Notes: a model not told the origin generated them from the letters alone. Shown: positions 29,184 to 39,283, numbered from the stretch's first letter. The stretch: 64,000 bases of DNA from Methylobacterium sp. CB376 (GCF_029714205.1 NZ_CP121648.1:6016501-6080500); one strand, 5' to 3'. Numbers and translations are program-made.

Positions 29184-30372
29184 CGAAGGCCGGGCGGTAA
29201 TTACCCACGGGGTGCGCGCGAGCGCGGCGTGACCCACAAGCGAGGCCGCTGGAGGGAGCCTGCCGCGCCTCTTGCCGGAAGCCGATTTCGCTGATTCCCT
29301 CGTGAGATGGGCCGCAGCGAACTGGAACGCCTGAGCAAGGAGGAGTTGATCGAGCTGGTGCTGCGCCTGCAGCGCCCGGAGAAGACCTCGCGCACCTCCT
29401 CCAAGCCGCCCTCCACCGATCGCAAGGAGCGGCGCGAGCAGGCCAAGCCCGGCGGCGCCAAACCAGGTCACGAGGGGCACAGTCGCATGCTCAGCCCCGA
29501 TCCCGACGAGGTCGTGGCCCACCGCCCGGGTCAGTGCCCGTACTGCGGCGGTGCCCTGGCAGCGGACCTGCCGGCCGAGATCGTCAGCGTGTGCGAGCGG
29601 ACCGAGTTGCCCGAGGTGACGCCCGTCGTCACCCAGCATCAGCGGCTGGCGGTGCGCCGCCCGTCCTGCGGGACCCGCGTTGTCGCCCCGGTGCCGCAGG
29701 CGGCGGCCAGCACGCCGTTTGGCCCGCGCCTGCACGCGGTGGCGACCTACCTGAAGACCTTCCAGGGCCTGTCCTACGGGCGTCTGCAGGCCGCGCTGGC
29801 CAACCTGTTCGGGCTGACCCTGAGCCAGGGCGGGCTGATGAACGGGCTCGCGGCGGGCCCAGGGTCGGTTCGTGGGAGGCCGTGAAGCGGCGGTGCCGAC
29901 GCTGCGCCGAGCCGCAGTGGTGGCCTCGGACGAGACTGGCGTCCGGATCGAAGGCAGCAACTCGTACCACTGGGTCTCCCGCTCGGACGAGGCGGTCGTT
30001 CATCACGCCGCCCCGACCCGAGCCGCCGCGGTGGTGCACGCGATGATGGATGGGCACCGGCCCGCGGTGTGGCTGTCGGACCGCTACATCACCCAGCAGG
30101 GGCACGGCGTGCGGCACCAGACCTGCCTAGCGCATCTGGCCCGTGACGTCGCCTACGCGGTGGAGGTCAGCGACGACCCGGTGCCGCTGCGCCTGCAGTT
30201 GTGGCTCGGGTCCGTGTTCAGCTTGGCCGAGCGCGTCATCGACTTGGCGGCCTCGACGCTCTCGGCCAAGCGCCGGGCGCTGGAACGGCGGCTGTCCGAG
30301 ATCCTGTCCGTCCCGAGCCAGTGCGATCTGACCCGCGCTCTGCAAGCCGAGATCGGCCGGGCTCGCGACCAA
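29184..30372 (+). mobile_element. IS66-family element, 3'-truncated
   Basis: From shortly after the LivK-like gene the sequence carries an IS66 leader and the transposase remnant. Homology ends abruptly at about 30372, where minus-strand CoA-transferase sequence begins. The right end of the element is missing, so it cannot move by itself. The exact left end was not determined. Confidence 0.65.
29307..30372 (+). pseudogene. IS66-family transposase, frameshifted and truncated
   Basis: The first frame has the N-terminal helix (RSELERLSKEELIELVLRLQ), the DUF6444-like SSKPPSTDRKERREQAKPGG, the zinc-binding CPYCGG segment, and LPEVTPVVTQHQ. Near 29850-29856 a one-base slip moves homology to another frame: VASDETGVRIEGSNSYHWV with a catalytic Asp, then VWLSDRYITQQGHG and HQTCLAHLARDVAYA. 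It stops at [11 protein letters not shown]; the C-terminal third with the last acidic residue is gone. Two independent lesions make it inactive. Confidence 0.85.
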
Positions 30373-30747
30373 CGGCGCTGCGCGCGGCCACCAGCGCGAA
30401 CTCGGCTCTCAGCGCAGGCTCCACGAGGTAATCGCGCCCGTCCACCTGCACGATCTGCCGCCCCTCGGCCGCCAGGGTGCCGATCCCGGTGGCGGTGAGT
30501 ACGCCGCCAAGGCCCGCGCCGCCGGCCCGGACCCGTTCAGCCAGCGTGCCCTGCGGCACGCGTTCCACCGCGATCTCGCCCGCGATCATCGCTTTCTGCG
30601 TCTCGGGGTTGGTGCCGATATGCGAGGCGATCACCCGCGCCACGCAGCCCGCCGAGACCAGCCGGCCGATGCCGACGCCTGTCAACGGGCTTCGAACCTT
30701 CCGCAATTTCGGGCGCGCAATTTTCCTCAGATCGGCGGGCTCGGCGG

Positions 30748-31623
30748 TCAGGCGATGCCGAGGTGAGCACCTCCATTCTTGGGCGGGCGTCCGCGCCGAC
30801 GCGGAGGCGGGGCGAGCGGCGGAGCCTGCAGGGCTGCCTTCGAGCGGATGTGCTCGGGCATGAGCGCGGTGTGCTGGCGCAGCCGGTAGCTTGAGCCCTC
30901 GATCTGCACCACCACGGCGTGGTGAAGCAACCGGTCCAGCAGCGCGGTCGCCACCACCGGATCGCCGAACACCTCCCCCCACTCTGCAAAGCCGCGGTTC
31001 GAGGTCAGGACCATCGCGCCCCGCTCGTAGCGCGCGTTGACGAGCTGGAAGAACAGGTTGCCCCCGCCCGGCACCACCGGCAGGTAGCCGATCTCGTCCA
31101 CGATCAGCAGCGCCGGCCGGCAGAAGTAGCGGATCTTCTCGCGCAACGTTCCTTCCCGCTCGGCCCGCGCCAGCGTTCCCACAAGGTCGGCCAGGGTGGT
31201 GAAGTACACGCTGCGGCCCGCCTTCACCGCCTCGACCCCGAGGGCCACCGCCAAGTGGCTCTTGCCGGTGCCGGGCGGGCCGAGGAAGTGCAGCACCTCG
31301 CAGCGGTCCACGAAGCCCAGCTCGGCCAGGGCCAGGATGCGGGTGCGGTCGAGCGAGGGCTGGAAGGCGAAGTCGAAGCCCGACAGCGTCTTGACCGTCG
31401 AGAGCCGCGCCATCACCAGCGCGGTCTTCACCCGCCGGCTCTCGCGTAGGCTCAGCTCCTCGCTCAGCAGGGCATCGACCGCCTCCAGCGCGCTGAGTTC
31501 GCCGCGCTCCAGCCGCCGCACGGTGGTGTCGACGATCTCCAGGGCGCGCGGCATCTTCAGCCCTACCAGCGTGGCCTTGATCCGCTCGACCAGTGGGGGG
31601 ATCAGCTCGCCAGTTCCGCTCAT
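30748..31623 (-). CDS. istB: IS21 transposition helper ATPase
   Basis: IstB is the AAA+ helper that remodels target DNA for IstA. It has 291 residues. Walker A is [20 protein letters not shown] and Walker B is [17 protein letters not shown]; the sensor segment [18 protein letters not shown] follows. The C-terminus has a basic, proline-rich tail. Its start overlaps the istA stop (ATGA at 31620-31623). Confidence 0.95.
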   Translation of the reverse strand: MSGTGELIPPLVERIKATLVGLKMPRALEIVDTTVRRLERGELSALEAVDALLSEELSLRESRRVKTALVMARLSTVKTLSGFDFAFQPSLDRTRILALAELGFVDRCEVLHFLGPPGTGKSHLAVALGVEAVKAGRSVYFTTLADLVGTLARAEREGTLREKIRYFCRPALLIVDEIGYLPVVPGGGNLFFQLVNARYERGAMVLTSNRGFAEWGEVFGDPVVATALLDRLLHHAVVVQIEGSSYRLRQHTALMPEHIRSKAALQAPPLAPPPRRRGRPPKNGGAHLGIA

Positions 31624-32972
31624 GCCGCGTCTCCCCGGTCGGTCCTGGGCACGCCGGCTCCCGCGAGTTGGCGGGCTACGGCGTCGTAGATGGCCAGCGG
31701 GCGACGCGCGACCTGGTCGCCGGCGCGCCTGACGACCACCGGCTCGGCAGGGTCTCGTGGCTCGGGCGGGGGAGATCGCGGCCGCCGATGGGCTGGATCG
31801 ACCTGCGTCAGCCCACGCCCTTCCAGGGGCAGGTGGCAGGCAACGAGCTCACCCGCCTCGTAGATGCGGATCTGATCGGCCAGCACGTGCACCTCCAGGG
31901 CGCGGCGGCGGGTGGTGTCGGGCACGCTGTAGAGATTGCCCGCCACCGAGACGAAGCCCTCGTGGGTGACGCGCCGCTCCAGGCTGAGCACGGCTTCGTA
32001 GGGCACGGGCGGCAGCGCCCGCAGCTGGCTGCGCTCCTCCGCGAAGGCGTCGGCGACGATCCGCTTGGTCGTGGCGTGCCGGCGGGCGTTGGCCACGGTG
32101 TCGAGCCAGTGCCGCAGCTGGTCGTTCAGGTCGTCGAGGTTGCGGAACGAGCGGGCGAGGAAGAAGTCCTCGCGCAGGTAGCGGAACGGGCGCTCGACCT
32201 TGCCCTTGGTCTTGGCCCGGTAGGGACGGCAGGCGCGCGGCAGGAACCCGTAGTGGCGCGCGAGATCGAGAAGGCTGCGGTTATAGATGACCAAGCCGTC
32301 GGGATCCTCGCCGATCACGGCGGTCTTCATGCGGTCGTAGAGGATCTCGCGCGGGGCGCCTCCAAGGGCCTGGAAGGCGGCGATGTGGCAGCGCAGGACC
32401 GTCTGCAGATCCTGGTGGACGACGAAGCGGGCCCAGAGATAGCGCGAGTGGCCCAGCACCATCGCGAACAGCCAGACGATGCGGGTCACGCCCGGCTCGT
32501 CGGCGAAGACGACCTCGAAGCGGGCGAGGTCGACCTGGGCCTGCTCGCCCGGCGGGGTCTCGAAGCGGCGCTCGATAGGCAGAGGAGCTGAGGGGCGAAG
32601 CAGGGCCACGGCTCGCTTCACGGCGGTGTAGGCCCCTGCGAAGCCGCGCTCCTTCAACTCGCGCCAGAGACGGACGGCCGTAAGCTGCGGGTAGGCGGCC
32701 AGGCGCTCGCGCAGGTAGGGCAGGAAGGCGTCGGTGGCCCGCGCGCGGGGGGATCGCGGTCCGTAGACGGGCGGCTCGAGGCCGCGGGCGATGTACTTGG
32801 CGACGGTCTTGCGGTCGAGGCCGAGCTGGCGGGCGATGGCGGTGACCGAGAGGCCCTGCCGGTGGAGGTCCAGGATCGTCATGAGTTCCCCGAGGCTGAC
32901 CACCGCGCCGCTCCCTCCCGCCACGGGGACCAGCTTCGGTGAGACGGCCGCCGCGCGGGCATCCCGCCTCAA
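31620..32972 (-). CDS. istA: IS21 transposase
   Basis: IstA is the DDE transposase of IS21. The N-terminal helix-turn-helix reads [20 protein letters not shown]. The integrase core shows catalytic acids in [27 protein letters not shown] and [17 protein letters not shown]. The upstream start at 32972 gives 450 residues; an internal ATG at 32882 would remove the first 30 residues and still keep the HTH. Overlaps istB by 4 bases. Confidence 0.93.
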   Translation of the reverse strand: MRRDARAAAVSPKLVPVAGGSGAVVSLGELMTILDLHRQGLSVTAIARQLGLDRKTVAKYIARGLEPPVYGPRSPRARATDAFLPYLRERLAAYPQLTAVRLWRELKERGFAGAYTAVKRAVALLRPSAPLPIERRFETPPGEQAQVDLARFEVVFADEPGVTRIVWLFAMVLGHSRYLWARFVVHQDLQTVLRCHIAAFQALGGAPREILYDRMKTAVIGEDPDGLVIYNRSLLDLARHYGFLPRACRPYRAKTKGKVERPFRYLREDFFLARSFRNLDDLNDQLRHWLDTVANARRHATTKRIVADAFAEERSQLRALPPVPYEAVLSLERRVTHEGFVSVAGNLYSVPDTTRRRALEVHVLADQIRIYEAGELVACHLPLEGRGLTQVDPAHRRPRSPPPEPRDPAEPVVVRRAGDQVARRPLAIYDAVARQLAGAGVPRTDRGDAA

Positions 32973-33327
32973 ACAGGAGGCTCAGGGGCGGCCGGGAGGG
33001 TGGGGAAAATTGCAGGCCCACAAGTGAGGAGGATCCAACGCCCGCTCACAGACGCCGGGCCGGGCCGTGTCGTTGGCGATGATCGTAAGGCCGCGCACGC
33101 CCCGCTCGACCAGCGCCGCGATCGCGCGGTTCGGAGTTCCCACGGCCATGAAGCCGCCGATCATCACGCTGGCTCCGTCTGGAACCAGGTCAGCAGCCGC
33201 AGCAGGGGTCAGGCTGTTCCTCACGGGAGATCCATTCCGATGTTCTGGTGGCGCGCTGCCATCTGTATCGGCGTCGCGCCGATCCGTTGTTCCTTGAGGT
33301 AGTGGTCAGAAAAGCGGCCGCTAGGGG

Positions 33328-34116
33328 TTACAGATACTCGACATTGCCATCAACACTGATGATCTGACCGGTAATGTTTACTGCCGCTGGCGAACACAGG
33401 AACAACGCCATCGCCGCGATGTCATCTTCGGTCACCATTCTGCCAAGCGAGATTTTTTTGAGGTATTCGCCTTTCATTACTTCAAAGCTGACCCCAAGCG
33501 CCTGCGCCCGCGCGTCGATCACGCGATCCATCCGCGGTCCAGCAACGAGGCCCGGTAGAACTGCGTTGACCCGCACATTCTCCCGGCCAAGCTCAATGGC
33601 GAGCGACTTAACTAACCCTGCAATCGCCCATTTGGTCGAGGCATACGGCGTCCTGAACGGGTACCCGAGACGTCCAGCCACCGACGATATAGCAACGATG
33701 CTCGGCGCCTGAGAGCCTTTCAGGATGGGGACGGCGCGGCGCAAAACGTAGAACTGGCTGTTCAGATTGGTCGAGACTGTTCGCTCCCAGTCCTCCGGCT
33801 CAAGGGCCTCGATAGCTCCGGTAGGGCCGGCGATCCCGGCGTTGTTGACGATGACATCCAACCCCCCGAGCGCATCGGCAGCAGCGTCGACAAAGCGATC
33901 GACACTCTGTCTTTCGGCCACGTCTGCGACAGCGGCACCAATTGCTGGGTTGGCCGTTTTGATGTCCTCGACCGCCGAAGGGTCGATGTCGCAGACATAC
34001 ACGCGCGCGCCGATCTCAGCGAACGCCTTTGCGATGGTGGCACCAATCCCTGCAGCTCCGCCCGTCACCAAAACTTTCAGGCCGGGCAAGGGCTTTAGAC
34101 GTTCGACCGTACTCAT
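33328..34116 (-). CDS. Short-chain dehydrogenase/reductase
   Basis: Classical SDR of 262 residues. The NAD-binding motif is VLVTGGAAGIGATIAKAFAE, then DVIVNNAGIAGPTG. The catalytic Ser lies in IVAISSVAGRLGYPF and the YxxxK pair in TPYASTKWAIAGL. In this operon it may oxidise a beta-hydroxy acid to the beta-keto acid cleaved by BKACE, an inference from gene order. GC content is clearly below the window average, as in the whole operon. Confidence 0.9.
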   Translation of the reverse strand: MSTVERLKPLPGLKVLVTGGAAGIGATIAKAFAEIGARVYVCDIDPSAVEDIKTANPAIGAAVADVAERQSVDRFVDAAADALGGLDVIVNNAGIAGPTGAIEALEPEDWERTVSTNLNSQFYVLRRAVPILKGSQAPSIVAISSVAGRLGYPFRTPYASTKWAIAGLVKSLAIELGRENVRVNAVLPGLVAGPRMDRVIDARAQALGVSFEVMKGEYLKKISLGRMVTEDDIAAMALFLCSPAAVNITGQIISVDGNVEYL

Positions 34117-34165
34117 GGAATTCCCTCGCGTGGCAGTTCGAGATGGTTCCTGCGGCGCTCCGTGG

Positions 34166-35518
34166 TTACGGATGACTCATACGCAGGGCGCTATCATTGT
34201 GGGGCTCAGACTCGGATTGAAGGAATTTGGCCAAGATCGGGATCAAGACGAGGCCGAGCACCGACGTTAAAGCGATGACAGCGAAGCCAGAGGCGCTGCG
34301 ACCCGTTTCTTTCTCCACGAGACCGAATATGTACGGTCCGATAAAACCCCCGATGAGGCCGATTGTGTTAATGAATGCGAGGCCCGCGGCCGCCTGGATG
34401 CCATGCAGCCGCTTCATAGCGACAGACCAGAAGATCGGCAGGATGCCACCCGCAAAGAAGGCCGTCGTCGTAAAAAGCACAAGCTGGATTGCAGGCAGCG
34501 TCGTCAGCAGAAACAAAATCGAGCTTGCGAGGAGGCCTGCTGTGATAAGGCCTAAAAAGAGCATGTCACCCGTGAAGAAACGCTTGACCCGCGGCAGGAT
34601 CAGAACACCCAGAAGAAACCCAATCCCGACGGTGCTTGAGAGCAACCCGATCATCAGTGGCGTATTTGCTTGCATTTGCTGAACCATAGAAGGGACGAAA
34701 AAGTACAATCCCACAAAACCGATTTGGTTGAAAAGGTAGATGAGCGCGATCACAATCGTGCTCGGGCGCTTTATCGCGGAGATCCACTCCTTCGAGGGTG
34801 CGTGAGACTGATGGACTGTCTCTCCGCTCGCGTTGCTTTCGAGAGCCGCCGCTTCAGCCGGTGTCAGCCAACGAGCGTCTCTCGGACGGTCAGGGAAGAT
34901 AAACCAAAGGACAATACCGAAAATGACGGTTGGGACACCTTCAAGCAAAAACATCCACTGCCATCCATGCAAGCCACCTAAGCCGTCCAATTGCATTAAA
35001 GCTCCGCCCAATGGATTGCCGATCGTCAAACCCATTGCGGGGGCAGTGTAGATCCAGCCGACCGCGACGGCGCGGTCTCTCTGCGCGAACCACAGCGTCG
35101 TTACATACATGAGGGCCGGAAACAAGCCTGCTTCGGCCACACCCAGCAGCAAGCGGAATGCATAAAAGGACCATTCGCCCTGGACAAACATCATCGCGGC
35201 GGAAAGCGCGCCCCAGGTAACCGCAATCCGTGCTATCCACCGTCGCGGGCCTACGCGGTGCGCCAGAAGATTGCTCGGAACTTCCAACAGGGCGTATCCC
35301 CAGAAGAAGATCCCCGCCCCAAACCCATACATGGCGGGCGTGATCCCCAAGTCAGTTTGAAATGCGGATTTCGCGAGCGCGACGTTGGTGCGATCGATGA
35401 ACGAAAGGAAGTATATAAACACCATCATCGGGAGAAGATGGCGCATCACCTTCGCCGTGGCTACCCGGAGCGTCTCGTCTGCTGTTGTTGTCGATGTGCT
35501 GGGCGGTGCCTTGTCCAT
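34166..35518 (-). CDS. MFS transporter, anion:cation symporter type
   Basis: Twelve-helix transporter of 450 residues of the ACS branch of the major facilitator superfamily. FLSFIDRTNVALAKSAFQTD in helix 1 and the loop, and GVAEAGLFPALMYVTTLWF around helix 4, are characteristic. Relatives import organic acids such as tartrate, phthalate or hexuronates. It sits 49 bases upstream of the SDR gene and 109 bases downstream of the BKACE gene, so it probably brings in the operon's substrate. Confidence 0.9.
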   Translation of the reverse strand: MDKAPPSTSTTTADETLRVATAKVMRHLLPMMVFIYFLSFIDRTNVALAKSAFQTDLGITPAMYGFGAGIFFWGYALLEVPSNLLAHRVGPRRWIARIAVTWGALSAAMMFVQGEWSFYAFRLLLGVAEAGLFPALMYVTTLWFAQRDRAVAVGWIYTAPAMGLTIGNPLGGALMQLDGLGGLHGWQWMFLLEGVPTVIFGIVLWFIFPDRPRDARWLTPAEAAALESNASGETVHQSHAPSKEWISAIKRPSTIVIALIYLFNQIGFVGLYFFVPSMVQQMQANTPLMIGLLSSTVGIGFLLGVLILPRVKRFFTGDMLFLGLITAGLLASSILFLLTTLPAIQLVLFTTTAFFAGGILPIFWSVAMKRLHGIQAAAGLAFINTIGLIGGFIGPYIFGLVEKETGRSASGFAVIALTSVLGLVLIPILAKFLQSESEPHNDSALRMSHP

Positions 35519-35627
35519 AGCTCATTATCTCCGAAATTTGCGCCGCTCGAGATTCCAGCCGATCGCGCAAGCGTCGTGCTTCCATTTGGATATATTCTGC
35601 CTTAACGGATTGAGGTTCATAGGAGGA

Positions 35628-36566
35628 TCACAGCGAAACTTTGTCTCTGCCCTTCAGCTTCAACATCTCCCGGGCTTCATCGGGTGTAGCGATTTCCAGG
35701 GAAAGAGCTTCAAGAATACCGCGTATCTTCCTGACCTGCTCAGCACTCGTCTTAGCCTGAACTCCCTTTGAGATGTAGATGCTGTCCTCCAATCCGACGC
35801 GAACGTTGCCGCCCATGAGCGCCCCCATCGTTACAAATGGAAGCTGGTGGCGGCCTGCACCCAGAACAGAAAGCAGGTAGGCATCCCGGCCGAACAGCCG
35901 ATCGGCTGTCATTCGCATCAGTGTCAGGTTTTCAGGATCAGCCCCAAGCCCCCCTAAAATTCCGAATATCGATTGAATGAAGAAGGGCGGTTTAACCAGC
36001 CCCTGATCTGCAAAATATGCAAGGTTATAAAGATGCCCGACATCATAGCATTCGAACTCGAACCGTGTTCCCTGGTGGCCCATCTCATCCAGGATATGGG
36101 ATATATCTTTAAAAGTATTTCTGAAGACGATATCTTCAATTACTTGAAGATATTCCCTTTCCCACTCGTATTTCCATGATTAAATGCGCTCAGCGACCCT
36201 ATGAATAGAGAAATTCATCGATCCCATGTTCAGCGAGCACATTTCAGGTGCCGCTTCCATGGGATAGGCGAGCCGCTCGCCCATCGTCATGCGCGTGCTG
36301 CCCCCGGTGGTGATATTGATGACAGCGTCCGTGGCAGCGGCAATAACGGGTACGAACTGACGGTATACAGCTGGATCTGGCGTCGGACGGCCGTCCGACG
36401 GGTCACGGGCGTGGAGATGGATGATGGCCGCGCCCGCTTCCGCGGCCTCGATCGACTGTTTGGCGATCTGCTCCGGCGTCAATGGAAGGTATTCAGACAT
36501 CGTCGGAGTGTGCGTGGACCCCGTGACGGCGCACGAAATGATGACTTTCCGGTTCGAGCTTTTCAT
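35628..36566 (-). pseudogene. BKACE (beta-keto acid cleavage enzyme), ochre-interrupted
   Basis: BKACE enzymes condense a beta-keto acid with acetyl-CoA and release acetoacetate plus a new CoA ester. The N-terminal half has VIISCAVTGSTHTPTMSEYL, IIHLHARDPSDGRPTPDP (metal-binding HxH) and INITTGGSTRMTMGERLAYP. A TAA at 36180-36182 follows NFSIHRVAERI. The same frame continues SWKYEWEREYLQVIEDIVF, NTFKDISHILDEM and GTRFEFECYDVGHLYNLAYF to a normal end. Homologs have Lys or a similar residue at the stop, so AAA to TAA is the simplest change. Total 312 codons, normal for the family. Confidence 0.85.
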
Positions 36567-37030
36567 AGCGATACTCGCGGTAACAATAGGCCATTAGTCC
36601 TGAGCAAAGCGGTCAGCAATTAGCGCCGAAAACAATAAGTGATGAAGCTATGGAGGACGCGGGAGATCGCCCAGTGTGTGCTGGTTATCGCCACTCCCAC
36701 TCACCGCGGACGCGTTCCTCTCGTCCGGCAGGTCGCGACTAACGTGGTGATCCGTCGGCAAGCTTGACTGAAGCGCAACCGCCACCGACCACCAAGTGGG
36801 GGGACGCGGTATCGGCCCCAGGAATCGTCTTGAGTGCGGAGAAGGCGACATCCACGCCTGGTGAATGCTGAAAAGCGTTGCTGCCGGCCGACAGGCTGGC
36901 GACGTGATGGGAAAGGGGTTCAAAGCTCTTCCTCCCCAGGAATTTTAGCGCATGCTACGTCTGCCCTCTGTGGGGACCAAGGTCATTTTCGGACAGGGTC
37001 GGGTCTTTATCGGACGTGCTGGAGGGGACG
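36567..37030. other. Divergent intergenic region of BKACE operon and AraC gene
   Basis: About 460 bases between two divergent starts, the expected site for AraC control of the operon. Near the AraC side, TCGGAC recurs about 22 bases apart (36989 and 37010), within ATTTTCGGACAGGG and TTTATCGGACGTG, a possible direct-repeat operator. No gene is apparent. Confidence 0.35.
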
Positions 37031-38110
37031 GTGTCTAAGAGGCTGCCGCTGCCAAGCGAGAGGATCTACGCTCCGTACAAAATAGCCGCGCTGGTTGAAA
37101 TCTTGGGCGAGCAGGGCATCCCGCCCGAGGAGGCTCTGCGCGATACGGGGGTTGAGGCAAGCAAAATCTATGATGCCTCGGCTCTTACGTCGGTGCGGCA
37201 GTACGTGGCGGTTTGCAGAAATGCACTCGCGCTATCGTGCGAACCAAGAACACCTTTTCAAGTCGGCGCGCGCCTGCATCTTTCTGCATACGGTATGTAT
37301 GGGTACGCTTTGATGTCGTGTCTTTCACTCCGGGACTACTTTAGACTCGGAGTAAAATACCATTTATTGGCTACCCCGACCCTTGCAATAGAGTGGAGAG
37401 AGTACCCGAATGTGGCGGTGTGGACGTTTCCTGACGAATTTACATTTGCTCCATCCAAGGAACTTCGGCAGTTCCTGATAGAACAGCAGTTTACACAACA
37501 GGTCACTCACCTGCAGGACGTTGCCGGCCGGAGTTGCCCACCGGCCAAGGCGCATTTTTCGTACTCGGCGCCGGAACATGCCGCTATTTATGCCGATTAT
37601 CTTGGGTGTCCGTGTTTTTTTGAGCAAGAACATTGCGAGTTGCACTACGATAGCGCCATTCTCGAACAAAAGCCCCAGCTTGCGCATCGGCTGACGTCCG
37701 CTCTGCTTCAGGACGCGTGCGATACTCTGATCGGAAAGGCTAATGCGTCGGCCGGTGTCGCCGGTGAGGTCTACCAGATCTTGATGAGATCGCCCGGCGT
37801 GTTCCCTGATATGGAAGATGTAGCACAGACCCTGCGTATGACATCTCGGACACTACGGCGCCGCCTCGACGCCGAACAGGTATCATTTTCAGCAATTATC
37901 GATGACGTCCATCGTTCGCTGGCAACGGAATATCTGCGAATGACAAGTATGAGCCTTGAGGACATCGCGCTGCTTGTCGGTTTCAGCGATGCCGCGAACT
38001 TCCGGCGAGCCTTCAAACGGTGGACCGGGAAAAATCCAGGGGAGTTCCGTGGCGAGATGCCGCTAAGGGCGACGCACCGGCATCATGTCCCCCGTCACTC
38101 CGGTTCTTAA
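37031..38110 (+). CDS. AraC-family regulator with PF12625-type N-terminal domain
   Basis: Regulator of about 359 residues. The N-terminal half (LVEILGEQGIPPEEALRDTG, then LSCEPRTPFQVGARLHLSAY) matches the arabinose-binding-domain class seen in OruR/ArgR-like AraC proteins. The C-terminal double helix-turn-helix is clear: DVAQTLRMTSRTLRRRLDAE and SLEDIALLVGFSDAANFRRA. GTG at 37031 has GGAGGGG just upstream; GTG at 37016 is an alternative. Divergent to the BKACE operon, so probably its activator. Confidence 0.9.
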   Translation: MSKRLPLPSERIYAPYKIAALVEILGEQGIPPEEALRDTGVEASKIYDASALTSVRQYVAVCRNALALSCEPRTPFQVGARLHLSAYGMYGYALMSCLSLRDYFRLGVKYHLLATPTLAIEWREYPNVAVWTFPDEFTFAPSKELRQFLIEQQFTQQVTHLQDVAGRSCPPAKAHFSYSAPEHAAIYADYLGCPCFFEQEHCELHYDSAILEQKPQLAHRLTSALLQDACDTLIGKANASAGVAGEVYQILMRSPGVFPDMEDVAQTLRMTSRTLRRRLDAEQVSFSAIIDDVHRSLATEYLRMTSMSLEDIALLVGFSDAANFRRAFKRWTGKNPGEFRGEMPLRATHRHHVPRHSGS

Positions 38111-38587
38111 AGCACTTTGCTTGGCCGGAGAACCGGCATAACGACCAATTCTCACGGCCAGGGTAGGCCGCGTCCGCCGACGCACTTGATATGAGAGCTG
38201 CCCCAAGCGGCGGATATCAGCAGCCGTGTCGCGACATCAAATGTCTGGAGAGCCCTCGGAACCGGACATTTCCGACATCCGCCGCGAGGGGCCGCTTTGG
38301 GTCATACTTTCCCGTTCAGCGGTGGTGCTGTCGGTGACGCTACATCGGAGCGCCGGATGCTGCAGAGAGGCAGGGGAGGGGACGCAACCGATTCGACACG
38401 TCCAACTGACATCAAGCTGTGATCAAGCCTGGGGGCGTTCGGCAATGTGACGCCGAGCGAAGCCGCTACTCCGGAACGCTCTGGCGGTTGAGGCAAGGGT
38501 TGCGTTCAGCCCGCCCGGAGGGTTCAGGGTTGGTTCATTACGGCCCAGCTTAACTCGCGCTACGAACTCAGCAGTCGAGGGACGACA
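38111..38587. other. Intergenic, no gene recognised
   Basis: About 475 bases between the AraC gene and a small secreted-protein gene. Open frames are short and unlike known proteins. The base composition climbs back to the high GC typical of the window, marking the end of the lower-GC segment. Confidence 0.35.
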
Positions 38588-38881
38588 GTGAAGAAGGTGG
38601 CTCTTTCAGCTTTGGCCGCAACCGTCGCAGGCTCCTTGCTCCTTGCTCCTACCGCGGACGCGCGTCCTGGCTACCGGGGCGGCTACGGGTATCATGCCGG
38701 TTATGGCTACCGTCATTACGGCTACCGACGGGGCCCCGGGATCGGCGGCGCCCTCGCGGCCGGCGCGGCACTTGGGATTATTGGCGGTGCGATCGCTGCA
38801 TCCCAAGCGCCCCGCTACTACCCAGCCCCGGCCTACGGTTACGGATACTACGGTCCTGCCCCCTACTATTACGGTTATTGA
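38588..38881 (+). CDS. Small Gly/Tyr-rich secreted protein
   Basis: A 97-residue secreted protein. The signal peptide MKKVALSALAATVAGSLLLA ends at about TADA. The mature part is almost only Gly, Tyr, Arg, His and Ala (YRGGYGYHAGYGYRHYGYRR), has one hydrophobic glycine-zipper-like helix (GALAAGAALGIIGGAIAAS), and ends in PAPYYYGY. Such proteins are common in Methylobacterium and relatives; function unknown, perhaps cell-surface or stress related. A terminator follows 24 bases after the stop. Confidence 0.75.
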   Translation: MKKVALSALAATVAGSLLLAPTADARPGYRGGYGYHAGYGYRHYGYRRGPGIGGALAAGAALGIIGGAIAASQAPRYYPAPAYGYGYYGPAPYYYGY

Positions 38882-38904
38882 AATTCGACTTAAGCAACTG
38901 TGAC

Positions 38905-38927
38905 GGGGCGCCTGCGGGCGCCCCTTT
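38905..38927 (+). terminator. Rho-independent terminator
   Basis: GGGGCGCC (38905-38912) and GGCGCCCC (38917-38924) form an 8-bp GC stem with loop TGCG, followed by TTT. It ends the Gly/Tyr-rich protein gene. Confidence 0.8.
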
Positions 38928-38930
38928 GTA

Positions 38931-39283
38931 CTGCGCGCTGAGATCCAACGAGAGCTGCCCTAAAGGCGGGAGGTGGACGAGGGTGGCCACCGCGCGATCT
39001 TTTCGCAGCGGATCCGGCCGCCTCCTTGCTAGGTTAGTGCTTGCTTACAGTTAGCAGTGGCTAACTCTCTTGACTCCATGCGCTCTCCGTTCTCGACGGC
39101 CCCACGCGATGGGCGCTGTTCGAGCGTCTTGCGCAGAGACCGCGTGCTGTCGGCGAACTCGCCAGCACAATGACCATGACCCGCCCGGCCGTGTCGCCGC
39201 ATCTGCGCGTGTTCAAGCACGGCTGAGCTGCTCTCCCGCCGATGGCTCCGCCGCTGGATTCGTGCGCTGACCAGCTGATAATT
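38931..39283. other. Intergenic, no gene recognised
   Basis: About 350 bases downstream of the terminator and downstream of the minus-strand glycosylase gene. No convincing gene or structure. Confidence 0.3.

Larger units (their letters stand above)
30680..33050 (-). mobile_element. IS21-family insertion sequence, intact
   Basis: A 2371-bp element with IS21-type ends: the left end begins TGTCAACGGGC (30680) and the right end, read inward on the minus strand, TGTGAGCGGGC (33050). GACGCC is directly repeated at 30674-30679 and 33051-33056 as the target duplication. It contains istA and istB overlapping by ATGA, both apparently intact. It disrupts a CoA-transferase gene. The intact ORFs and perfect duplication suggest a recent insertion. 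Confidence 0.92.
30373..33224 (-). pseudogene. 3-oxoacid CoA-transferase subunit A, split by IS21 and 3'-truncated
   Basis: The N-terminal part starts at 33224 (DLVPDGASVMIGGFMAVGTP, then GLTIIANDTARPG) and breaks at 33051. The continuation [31 protein letters not shown] and [20 protein letters not shown] resumes at 30679. Removing the IS21 element and one copy of its 6-bp duplication restores the frame exactly. The distal end is lost at about 30373, where the IS66 remnant abuts at ALVAARSA. The enzyme would activate acetoacetate or another 3-oxoacid. Subunit B is absent from the window. It was the last visible gene of the BKACE operon. Confidence 0.85.
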
